DNA from: Duganella sp. 1411
GTDB taxonomy: Bacteria > Pseudomonadota > Gammaproteobacteria > Burkholderiales > Burkholderiaceae_D
Reading direction: 5' to 3'
Assembly (NCBI RefSeq): GCF_017833525.1
Contig: NZ_JAFICD010000008.1
Location: 124,001 to 188,000 of the forward strand
Length of the DNA stretch: 64,000 nt
Shown: positions 53,791 through 61,626 of the stretch, in pieces
Layout: each line of letters starts with the position of its first letter
How positions within the stretch are numbered: position 1 is the first letter of the stretch
Translations under genes and position numbers: made by a program
Notes under the pieces: model-generated
What the model saw: the letters and a program-made list of their open reading frames with translations, nothing else
The model's database searches: none
Told to the model about the DNA's origin: nothing

Positions 53791-56628
53791 ATGATGGTTG
53801 AAACAGTATTGTCGCGATCCGTACGCCTGATCTGTGCCAGCGGCCTGGCGCTGGGCATGCACGCCGCCGTGGCGCAAACCGCCGACGCGCCGATCCAGCG
53901 CGTGGAGATCACCGGCTCCAGCATCAAACGCATCACCGCCGAGGGCGCGCTGCCGGTGCAAACGCTGTCGAAGGCCCAGATCGAACAAAGCGGCGCCACC
54001 AGCGTCGCCGACCTGATCGCCACGCTGCCGTCGATGCAAGGCTTCACCACCTCGTCGATGTCGGTCAACGGCGGCGGCGGCGGCCTGCAGTCGGCGTCGA
54101 TCCACTCGATCGGCGAAGGCTACACGCTGGTGCTGTTGAACGGCCGCCGCCTGGCCCCGGCCACCTCCGGCTCCACCGTCAACCTGGCCAGCATCCCGCT
54201 GGCGGCGGTCGAGAAGGTCGAGATCCTGACCGACGGCGCCAACACCCTGTACGGCTCGGACGCGATCGCCGGCGTGGTCAACTTCATCCTCAAGAAAAAC
54301 CAGACCGACGCCATCGTCGACGTCTCCTACAGCCAGCCGGGCAGCCGCCACGGCCAGACCACGACCGCGTCGATCTCCAAGGGCTGGGGCGAGCTGGAAA
54401 AAGACGGCTACAACATCCTGGTGTCGGCCGCCCACGACGAGACCCAGGCGTCCTGGGCCAAGGACAGCGACTTCTCCAAGAGCGGCGTGGTGCCGTTCTA
54501 CAAGGACGGCAAGGCCTACAGCCTGTACCAGTTGAGCTCGAACTCGATTCCCGGCACCGCCACCGTCAAGTACACCGAAGCCGATGGCACCCCCGGCAGC
54601 AAGGCCTTCAGCCCCAACCTGTTCGCCACCGGCGCCTGCAACGGCCCCAACCTGTTCCGCGTCGGCAACCGTTGCCTGTACGACTATTCGGCCACCGTGC
54701 AAAACACCCCGAGCCTGAAGCGCGATAGCGTCTTCGCCTCGTTCAACGCCAAGATCAACGAGAACGCCAACTTCTTCGCCGAAGCGCTGGGCTCGTCGTT
54801 CAGCAACACCGCCCAGTACGCCCCGCCGGCCCAGCCGCTGGGCGTGCCGCTCAACAGCGCGCTGTACGCCAAATCGATCGCGCCCTACCTGAGCCGCCTG
54901 GGCGTGCCGGCCGGCGCCACCGTCGACAGCACGACGATGAACCTGCGTCTGGCCGACGCCGGCGGCCGCGCCGACCGCTACAAAACCGTCGCCAAGCACC
55001 TGGCCTTCGGCGTCGACGGCACGTTCAAAGGCTTCGACTACCGCGCCGCCTTCACCCATTCGGAAAACAAGCAGACCGACACCGCCGCCGGCGGCTACAT
55101 GAGCCTGAACGCGTTCGACGCCCTGGTCACCTCCGGCAAATTCGATCCGTTCGCGCCGCCGGGCACCTCGCAGGCCGTGCTGGCCCCGGCCGTGCTGACC
55201 AACGAGTTCAGCGTCACCAAATCGAGCATCGACCAGCTGCAGGCCAGCGCCACGACCGAAGTGTTCAAGATGCCGGCGGGCGCGGCCCAACTGGCGGTCG
55301 GCGCCGACTTCACCCGCCAGAAGTATTCGGAAGCCCCGGACGCGTACTCGCAAGGCACCAACAAGCAGCAGCCCGACTTCACCGACGCCATCGTCGGCGG
55401 TGGCGCCGGCGCCCTGCCGATCGACGCCAGCCGCAAGAACTGGGGCACGTATGGCGAGTTGCTGCTGCCGGTGCTGAAAAGCATGGATCTGACCGCGTCG
55501 ACCCGTTACGATAGTTTCGGCGCCGTCACCAACAACAAGAACTTCGACGCCGACGGCAACCTGATCGGCTCGGGCAAGCAGGGCGAGACCGCCAGCAAAG
55601 CCACCTACAAGCTGGCGCTGCGCTGGAATCCGCTGGACTCGCTGCTGATCCGCGGCTCCTACGGCACCGGCTTCAAGGCGCCGACCCTGACCAACATCGT
55701 CAAGCCGCTGGTCAACGGTGGTTCGTCGCAATTCCACAACTGCCCGATCACGGCGCCGTCCGACCCGCGCTTCAAGCTGTGTAACGGCAAGGCCGAATAC
55801 GGCCTGCTGACCGGTGGTAACGCCGCCGTGGGCGCCGGCGCGCTCAAGCCGGAGGAATCGAAACAGGCGACGCTGGGCTTCCGTCTGGAACCGATCCCGA
55901 GCCTGTCGTTCGGCTTCGATTTGTGGGACGTCAAGCTGAAGAACCAGATCCAGACCTTGTCGGAAGACCTGGTGTTCGGCAATCCGGCCGTCTACGACAG
56001 CCTGCTGCGCACCTACTTCGACCCGATCCAGAAGCAGAACGTGCTGGTGGCCGCGCTGACCCCGTTCAACCTGTCCACCGCGCACTACCAGGGTATCGAC
56101 TGGGACCACAGCTACAAGACCAACACCTCGCTGGGCAAGGTCAACGTGCAGTGGACCGGTACCTTCATGACCAAGGCCGAACAGGACAACCCCGGCACCG
56201 GCCTGGAGAAAAACATCGGCCGCTTCAACTCGTACGCCGACGTCACGTTCCGCGTGATCTCGAAGCTGACCGCGTCGCTGCGCACCGAGATGTTCACCCA
56301 CTCGCTGACGGCCAACTACCATTCGGGTTACGCCGACCAGGAGTACACCGAGGACAACTCGGTCGTGCGTGAAGTGCTGGCCGACGGCAGCCTGGGCGAC
56401 TATGTGCCGCTGACGCGCCGGGTGAGCTCGTACACCACGTTCGACTGGCAGACCAAGGCCCAGTTCAGCAAGCAGTTCACGCTGACCGCCGGCATCAAGA
56501 ACCTGGCCAACATCGACCCGCCGTTCACCATGCGCAACGCCGGCGGCGGCAACCAGTCCGGCTTCGACCCGCGCTACACCGACGCGCTGGGCCGCACCTT
56601 CTACCTGACCGGCAACTACAAGTTCTAA
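53791..56628 (+). CDS. TonB-dependent outer-membrane receptor 3
   Basis: A 945-residue receptor. Signal peptide ending HAAVAQ, RVEITGSSIKRITAEGALPV, plug motifs EGYTLVLLNGRRLAP and NTLYGSDAIAGVVNFILKK, barrel end GRTFYLTGNYKF. The first dozen codons are nearly the same as in receptors 1 and 2 (MMVETVL.RSVRL), more alike than much of the barrel. Receptors 2 and 3 differ mainly in external loops (for example around residues 225-290), as expected for duplicates that diverged in ligand choice. Confidence 0.93.
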   Translation: MMVETVLSRSVRLICASGLALGMHAAVAQTADAPIQRVEITGSSIKRITAEGALPVQTLSKAQIEQSGATSVADLIATLPSMQGFTTSSMSVNGGGGGLQSASIHSIGEGYTLVLLNGRRLAPATSGSTVNLASIPLAAVEKVEILTDGANTLYGSDAIAGVVNFILKKNQTDAIVDVSYSQPGSRHGQTTTASISKGWGELEKDGYNILVSAAHDETQASWAKDSDFSKSGVVPFYKDGKAYSLYQLSSNSIPGTATVKYTEADGTPGSKAFSPNLFATGACNGPNLFRVGNRCLYDYSATVQNTPSLKRDSVFASFNAKINENANFFAEALGSSFSNTAQYAPPAQPLGVPLNSALYAKSIAPYLSRLGVPAGATVDSTTMNLRLADAGGRADRYKTVAKHLAFGVDGTFKGFDYRAAFTHSENKQTDTAAGGYMSLNAFDALVTSGKFDPFAPPGTSQAVLAPAVLTNEFSVTKSSIDQLQASATTEVFKMPAGAAQLAVGADFTRQKYSEAPDAYSQGTNKQQPDFTDAIVGGGAGALPIDASRKNWGTYGELLLPVLKSMDLTASTRYDSFGAVTNNKNFDADGNLIGSGKQGETASKATYKLALRWNPLDSLLIRGSYGTGFKAPTLTNIVKPLVNGGSSQFHNCPITAPSDPRFKLCNGKAEYGLLTGGNAAVGAGALKPEESKQATLGFRLEPIPSLSFGFDLWDVKLKNQIQTLSEDLVFGNPAVYDSLLRTYFDPIQKQNVLVAALTPFNLSTAHYQGIDWDHSYKTNTSLGKVNVQWTGTFMTKAEQDNPGTGLEKNIGRFNSYADVTFRVISKLTASLRTEMFTHSLTANYHSGYADQEYTEDNSVVREVLADGSLGDYVPLTRRVSSYTTFDWQTKAQFSKQFTLTAGIKNLANIDPPFTMRNAGGGNQSGFDPRYTDALGRTFYLTGNYKF

Positions 56629-56644
56629 GCCGGCGTGGAATGAT

Positions 56645-56676
56645 AAAAAAAGGACTCTTCGGAGTCCTTTTTTTTT
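56645..56676 (+). terminator. Intrinsic terminator after receptor 3
   Basis: AGGACTC-TTCG-GAGTCCT with nine T, the same hairpin as after receptor 2. The upstream A-run makes it usable from the other strand for receptor 4 read-through. Confidence 0.9.
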
Positions 56677-56694
56677 GCGTCGCGGGCGGCGCCT

Positions 56695-56726
56695 GGCGGA
56701 TTACGCTGCGCTAATCCGCCCTACGT
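56695..56726 (-). repeat. Palindromic repeat family A, 32-base form, inverted
   Basis: GGCGGATTACGCTGCGCTAA...CCTACGT in the gap between the converging receptors 3 and 4; a 36-base copy lies 54 bases further on in the opposite orientation. Confidence 0.85.
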
Positions 56727-56780
56727 GTTTCCGTCTTATCCTATGGTACCGGGCCAAGCACTCGCCGGAATGTCTGAACC

Positions 56781-56816
56781 ACGTAGGGCGGATTAGGCGG
56801 GACGCCGTAATCCGCC
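56781..56816 (+). repeat. Palindromic repeat family A, 36-base form
   Basis: ACGTAGGGCGGATTAGGCGG...CCGTAATCCGCC, paired with the copy at 56695, 20 bases after the receptor 4 stop codon. Confidence 0.85.
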
Positions 56817-56836
56817 ACGGCGCCGCCAACACCGCG

Positions 56837-59764
56837 TCAGAACCGGTAATTACCGGTGATGTAGAACGAGCGCCCGCGCGGATCGCTGTACCGCGCGTCG
56901 TAGCCCAGCTGGTTGCCGCCCCCGGCGTTCTGCAGCGTCAACGGCGGATCGCGGTCGAACAGGTTCTTGATCCCGGCCGTCAGCGCGAACGCGCCGAAAT
57001 CATACTTGCCCTGCCAATCGAAGGTGGTGTACGACGCCGTGCGCAAGCCCTCGAACGCCACCGAGTCGCCGATGCCGCCGTCCGGATTGACCGCGAAGAT
57101 CGCCGTGTCGAGCGGATAGGCCTGGTCGTGATACCCGGAACGATAATTGGCCGTCAGCGTGTTGGTCAGCTTGCCCGTGACCAGGCTCAGGTTCAAATGG
57201 CTCTGCAAGCGGAACACCACCGCGTTGTCCGGCCCGAACCGGCCCAGGTCCGACTGCACCTCGCCGCCGGCGGTGGTCGTGTAGTTCTGCTTGAGCATGT
57301 AGGTGCCGGTCCACCCGGCGCGCAGGTCGCCGATGCGGGTCTTGTGGCGGAAGCTGAAGTCCCAGTCGACGCCGCGGTAATTGGCCACGCCGCCGTTGAT
57401 CGGCGCCAGGATGTAGCCGATCGTCGTGTAGCCGGCCGGATCGGGATACGGATTGACGAACAGCCGCTGGTACGCCTGCGGATTGGCGAAGCCGACCTGC
57501 TCCGGCACGCCCGCCGACAGCACCTGGTTGCGGATGCGCACGTTCCACAAATCGAGCCCCAGCGACAGGCCGGCCAGCGGCTCGACCCGCCCGCCGATGG
57601 TCCATTGCTTCGATTTTTCCGGCTGCAGGCCCTCGTCGCCGCTGGCGCCGTTGGGGCCGGTCAGCAGGTCGTATTGCGCCTGCCCCACCTGGCAGCCGCG
57701 CGAGCCGGGGAACGGGCAGGCGTAGCTGCCGGCCGTGCTGCCGAAGAAGGTCGGCGAGCCGGCGATGTCGTTGATGTTGGGCGCCTTGAAGCCGGTGCCG
57801 TACGAGGCGCGCAGCAGCACCGTGTCGAGCGGCGTCCAGCGCGCGCTGACCTTGTACGTGGCCGAGCTGAAGTCGTTGCCGACCTCGCCGCCGGGCAGGC
57901 GCTGGCGCACGCCGCTGGCGTCGGCCAGCCGCTCGAAGATGTAGCCGCTGTCGGTCTTGCCGTAGCTGTCGTAGCGGCCGGCCAGGGTCGCCTCCAGGGT
58001 CTTGCTGACCGGCAGCAGCATCTCGGTGAACACGCCCCAGTTGTCGCGCTTGGCATCGAACGGCACCTGGCCATAGTTGCCGCCGACCGGATAGTTGGAC
58101 GACGCCGGCTGCGTCGAATAGCCCGAGCCCGACAGGATGGTTGGATGGTAGGCGGTCTGGTAGCGCGTCTTCGCGTAGTCGCCGCCCAGCGAGACGATGG
58201 ACATCCCGCCCGGCAGGGCGAGCATGTCGTGCTGCGCGGCCGCGTGCAGCGTGTTGAGCTTGGAGTCGGTGGTGGAGAACTCGGTGCCGTTGACCAGCGC
58301 GCCGCGCAACTGCTCGGCGCCGACGCCGGTGACCGGATCGTAGGCGCCGGAGGCGACCAGCGCGGCCAGCTTGTCGTAGTCGGAATAGCCGCCGGCGGCG
58401 ATATCCTTGAGCTTGGTCTTGGACAGGATCAGGCTGGCGTTCCAGGTCCAGCCGAAGTGGTTGCCGTCGATGCCGGCGGCGAAGTGGCGGGCGTCGGTGG
58501 TGTACTCGTCGGCGCGCCCGCCGATCAGCACCGAACGGTAGCCCAGGGTCGCCTCGCCGCTGGGGTTTTCCAGGTTGTTGGCGTTCAGGTAGGGCTGCAC
58601 GTAGCGCGCGTACAGCTGCGGGAAGCGGTCGGTGGTGTTGACGCCCATCGGCTGCGCCGACGGCGCGAACTGCGCCGTCATCGAATAGCTCGACAGCACC
58701 AGCTCGCCCCACAGCGAGGTCGTGTCGTTGAGCTTGAGGGTGCCCTTGAGCAGGCCGCTGTCGCGGTGCGAGCCGGGGATGTCCTCCACCGTCGCGCCGT
58801 AGTTGAAGCGGCATTGCGTGCCCTGCGGGCCGGCCAGCGGGCCGCCGCAATTGCCGTTGGCGGCCAGGTAGGGATTGATCGCCACGCCGCTGGTCTCGAC
58901 CGTGTCGGCCGAGCCGCGCGGGCGCACGTTGAAGGTGATGTTGGCCGGCTCGGTGTTGCCGGTGCGCTGGTCGAAATAATACTGGCGCCCGCCGCTGCCG
59001 AAGCGGAAGAAGGCGCCGCGCGCCGAAAAGTCGCGCTGCAGCGCCGTCAGCCGCTCCTCCTCCTCGTGGCTGTACGAGGCCAGGATGTTCCAGCGGTCCT
59101 TCTCGAGGTCGCCCCAGCCCTTGGTGATGCCGGCGCTCGACCACGCGCCGCCGTTCTTCTTGGGCTGGCCGTAGGTGGCGTACATCTCGCCCTTGGTCAG
59201 ATCCTTCTTGAGGATGAAGTTGACGACGCCGGCGATCGCGTCCGAGCCGTACAGCGCCGAGGCGCCGTCGGCCAGGATCTCGACCCGCTCGACCGCCTCG
59301 AGCGGGATGCTCTCGATGTTGACCGCGTAGCCGCCGCCCTGGCTCGAGCCGAGCGCGCTCGGCGCCATGCGCTGGCCGTCGAGCAGCACCAGGGTGTACT
59401 TCGACGGCAGCGAGTGCAGCGCCGCCGTGGTGACGCCGGCGCCGCCGCCATTGACCGAGCTGGACGCCGGCACGAAGCCCTGCATCGACGGCTGCATCTG
59501 GATCAGCTCGGTGGCCGAGGTGGCGCCGCTCTGCTTGATCTCGGCGGCCGTGAGCACCTGCACCGGCAACGCCCCCTCGCGCGCGATGCGCTTGATCGAC
59601 GAGCCGGTGATCTCCACCCGCGGCATGATCGGGTTGCCGGTGGCCGCCTCCTGCGCGCGCGCCGGGGCCGGCCAGGCCAGCACGCCGAGCGCGCAGCAGG
59701 CATAGGCGCCCCCGGCGAACACTTGGCGCAACGAACGGCATAACACTGTTTCCTGCATCATCAT
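56837..59764 (-). CDS. TonB-dependent outer-membrane receptor 4
   Basis: About 973-975 residues. Start options are three consecutive ATGs (59764, 59761, 59758) after GGAGG; 59758 has the best spacing. Signal peptide ending ARAQ, then RVEITGSSIKRIAREGALPV, plug motifs SKYTLVLLDGQRMAPS and SALYGSDAIAGVVNFILKK, and the end GRSFYITGNYRF. It belongs to the same subfamily as receptors 2 and 3 but is inverted and lacks their conserved upstream block, so it is probably regulated differently. Confidence 0.92.
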   Translation of the reverse strand: MMMQETVLCRSLRQVFAGGAYACCALGVLAWPAPARAQEAATGNPIMPRVEITGSSIKRIAREGALPVQVLTAAEIKQSGATSATELIQMQPSMQGFVPASSSVNGGGAGVTTAALHSLPSKYTLVLLDGQRMAPSALGSSQGGGYAVNIESIPLEAVERVEILADGASALYGSDAIAGVVNFILKKDLTKGEMYATYGQPKKNGGAWSSAGITKGWGDLEKDRWNILASYSHEEEERLTALQRDFSARGAFFRFGSGGRQYYFDQRTGNTEPANITFNVRPRGSADTVETSGVAINPYLAANGNCGGPLAGPQGTQCRFNYGATVEDIPGSHRDSGLLKGTLKLNDTTSLWGELVLSSYSMTAQFAPSAQPMGVNTTDRFPQLYARYVQPYLNANNLENPSGEATLGYRSVLIGGRADEYTTDARHFAAGIDGNHFGWTWNASLILSKTKLKDIAAGGYSDYDKLAALVASGAYDPVTGVGAEQLRGALVNGTEFSTTDSKLNTLHAAAQHDMLALPGGMSIVSLGGDYAKTRYQTAYHPTILSGSGYSTQPASSNYPVGGNYGQVPFDAKRDNWGVFTEMLLPVSKTLEATLAGRYDSYGKTDSGYIFERLADASGVRQRLPGGEVGNDFSSATYKVSARWTPLDTVLLRASYGTGFKAPNINDIAGSPTFFGSTAGSYACPFPGSRGCQVGQAQYDLLTGPNGASGDEGLQPEKSKQWTIGGRVEPLAGLSLGLDLWNVRIRNQVLSAGVPEQVGFANPQAYQRLFVNPYPDPAGYTTIGYILAPINGGVANYRGVDWDFSFRHKTRIGDLRAGWTGTYMLKQNYTTTAGGEVQSDLGRFGPDNAVVFRLQSHLNLSLVTGKLTNTLTANYRSGYHDQAYPLDTAIFAVNPDGGIGDSVAFEGLRTASYTTFDWQGKYDFGAFALTAGIKNLFDRDPPLTLQNAGGGNQLGYDARYSDPRGRSFYITGNYRF

Positions 59765-59909
59765 CAACCTCCGCTATTGTTTGGGAAAAAGACCGGCAAC
59801 GGCGCTCAAGAACCGAACGTGGTTGACATAAAAACATGCCATGGAATTAACTGTCAACCGGGCTCGGGCGCCGATTCGGGGTTCTTACAACAGGCGGTGG
59901 AGTGCAACG

Positions 59910-59949
59910 CAAAAACAAACGGCCCCATATGGCGATTGGGGCCGTTTGT
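59910..59949 (-). terminator. Intrinsic terminator of aroG
   Basis: CAAACGGCCCC / GGGGCCGTTTG (11 base pairs) with a T-run on the minus strand, 44 bases after the aroG stop codon. Confidence 0.85.
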
Positions 59950-59992
59950 GTTGCCGGAGTGTAGCGTCCGGCGCGCCGTGGCGTGCGCGGTA

Positions 59993-61072
59993 TTACTTCG
60001 ATGCAGCTTCCCCTGCCTGGGTGGCAAGCCGGCGCTGGCGCACGGCGGCGGCCAGGCCCTGCAGCACCTGCACGCTGCTGTCCCAATCGATGCAGCCGTC
60101 GGTCACCGACTGGCCGTAGGTCAGCTCCTTGCCCGGCACCAGGTCCTGGCGGCCGGCCACCAGGTGCGACTCGACCATCACGCCGACGATGCGGCTGTCG
60201 CCGCCGGCCACCTGGCCGGCGATGTCGGCGCACACCGGCACCTGGTTCTCCGGTTTTTTCGAGCTGTTGGCGTGCGAGGCGTCGATCATCAGGCGCGCGG
60301 CCAGGCCTTGCGCGGCGATCGCCTTGCAGGCCTCCTCGACGCTGGCGGCGTCGTAGTTGGGCGTCTTGCCACCGCGCAGGATGATGTGGCAATCCTCGTT
60401 GCCGCTGGTCGAGACGATGGCCGAGTGGCCGCCCTTGGTCACCGACAGGAAATGGTGCGGCTGCGAGGCCGCCTTGATCGCCTCGACGGCGATCTTGACG
60501 TTGCCGTCGGTGCCGTTCTTGAAGCCGACCGGGCACGACAGGCCCGACGCCAGCTCGCGGTGCACCTGCGATTCGGTGGTGCGGGCGCCGATCGCGCCCC
60601 AGCTGATCAGGTCGGCGACGTACTGCGGGCTGATGACGTCGAGGTATTCGGTGCCGGCCGGCAGGCCCAGCTCGTTGATGTCGCGCAGCAGTTCGCGCGC
60701 CATGCGCAGGCCGTCGTTGATGCGGAAGCTGCTGTCCATGTACGGATCGTTGATCATGCCCTTCCAGCCGACGGTGGTGCGCGGCTTCTCGAAGTACACG
60801 CGCATGACGATCTCGAGGTCGCCGGCCAGTTCGCGCCGCAGCTGGACCAGGCGGCGGGCGTACTCCATGGCCGCCTTCGGATCGTGGATCGAGCACGGGC
60901 CGATGACCACCATCAGGCGGTCGTCCTGGCCGTGCAGGATGCGGTGCAGCGCGACGCGGGCGTTGGCGGCCGTGTGCTCGGCGGCGTCGCTGCAGGCGAA
61001 CTCGCGGATCAGGTGGGACGGCGGGGTCAATTCCTTCATCTCGCGGATGCGCAGATCGTCGGTACGGGGCAT
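59993..61072 (-). CDS. aroG: 3-deoxy-7-phosphoheptulonate synthase (DAHP synthase, class I)
   Basis: A 359-residue enzyme from ATG 61072, preceded by TTGGAGA with 7-base spacing (the TTG in that sequence opens a 4-residue longer frame and is rejected). It condenses erythrose-4-phosphate with phosphoenolpyruvate in the first step of aromatic amino-acid synthesis. Motifs include VVIGPCSIHDPKAAMEYARRL, MRVYFEKPRTTVGWKG, GARTTESQVHRELASGLSCPVGFKNGTDG and DASHANSSKKPENQ. It is the AroG/AroF/AroH family; the regulating amino acid is not certain from the protein. Its leader carries a Phe/Tyr-rich peptide and a terminator, indicating attenuation. Confidence 0.96.
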   Translation of the reverse strand: MPRTDDLRIREMKELTPPSHLIREFACSDAAEHTAANARVALHRILHGQDDRLMVVIGPCSIHDPKAAMEYARRLVQLRRELAGDLEIVMRVYFEKPRTTVGWKGMINDPYMDSSFRINDGLRMARELLRDINELGLPAGTEYLDVISPQYVADLISWGAIGARTTESQVHRELASGLSCPVGFKNGTDGNVKIAVEAIKAASQPHHFLSVTKGGHSAIVSTSGNEDCHIILRGGKTPNYDAASVEEACKAIAAQGLAARLMIDASHANSSKKPENQVPVCADIAGQVAGGDSRIVGVMVESHLVAGRQDLVPGKELTYGQSVTDGCIDWDSSVQVLQGLAAAVRQRRLATQAGEAASK

Positions 61073-61104
61073 GCTGTTCTCCAAGTTATCAAAATGTCGG
61101 GGTG

Positions 61105-61134
61105 AAAAAAAACCGCCTCGACAGGCGGTTTTTT
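61105..61134 (-). terminator. Attenuator terminator in the aroG leader
   Basis: On the minus strand AACCGCCT / AGGCGGTT with loop GTCG is followed by eight T, and ends 32 bases before the aroG ATG. It lies downstream of the aroG promoter and the leader peptide. The ascending arm ACCGCCT (61129-61123) can instead pair with AGGCGGT inside the leader-peptide frame (61192-61186), an antiterminator. Confidence 0.85.
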
Positions 61135-61178
61135 CAGGATTTGCGGGAACTCGTTTTTACTTCCACGTGCACCGGCCG

Positions 61179-61244
61179 CTACTCCACCGCCTTGAGGTTG
61201 GAATCGCTAAAGTAAAAGTAGCCGGTAAAGAAGAAGTGGATCAT
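61179..61244 (-). CDS. Phe/Tyr-rich leader peptide of aroG
   Basis: A 21-codon frame from ATG 61244 to TAG 61179. Residues 4-12 are FFFTGYFYF: five Phe and two Tyr within nine codons, the composition of pheA/pheST leader peptides. The last codons (AAG GCG GTG, 61193-61185) contain the antiterminator strand, so a ribosome finishing at the stop codon would mask it and allow the terminator to form, whereas stalling at the Phe/Tyr codons would leave it free. The ribosome binding site is weak. The promoter lies about 40 bases upstream. The peptide itself probably has no other function. Confidence 0.75.
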   Translation of the reverse strand: MIHFFFTGYFYFSDSNLKAVE

Positions 61245-61283
61245 GAACGTGTTCGACGGGTATTAAGCAGATATCGTGGAATT

Positions 61284-61313
61284 ACTATAACGCCAACGTG
61301 CCGCGCTTGGCAA
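61284..61313 (-). promoter_or_regulatory. Promoter of the aroG leader
   Basis: On the minus strand TTGCCA (61313-61308) and TATAGT (61289-61284) are 18 bases apart, placing the start near 61277, about 33 bases before the leader-peptide ATG and 205 before aroG. The remaining 61314-61626 holds no gene; it carries the upstream region of receptor 5. Confidence 0.65.
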
Positions 61314-61626
61314 GTCATTTCTTAAGCCGCCTCAACGACGTCCCTACAAAACTTTACACCTGCCCGTTCCTCTTTACATCTTATCGGCTGTGACCAATTG
61401 TAATCGGCGCCGCGCCGGGCCCGTTCCGCGCCGGCGCGCTGGGCGCACAAAACCCTCTTTACAGGTGTGAGCGTTTGCCACTGTTGGTTATCGGCACTGT
61501 TATTGAATGGTCATTGTCCGCCCGGCATGCCGAATGTTTTGATGGCTCGCCCCGCTTGTGCCAAGAGCCCAGGCCAGGACGCAGATGAAAACCCACCCAT
61601 CCCCATATCGAGCAGGAGTAATAACA

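Noticed and set aside
53785..56322. Very long minus-strand frames opposite the receptors (also at 47109-49700, 50264-53038, 61459-63972) and in a second frame at 57000-59837
   Set aside because: These are Arg/Ala/Gly/Val-rich translations expected from high-GC third positions; the receptors in the sense frames have signal peptides, plug motifs and terminal signatures.
61078..61084. TTG at 61084 as the aroG start
   Set aside because: It forms part of the TTGGAGA ribosome binding site for the ATG at 61072.
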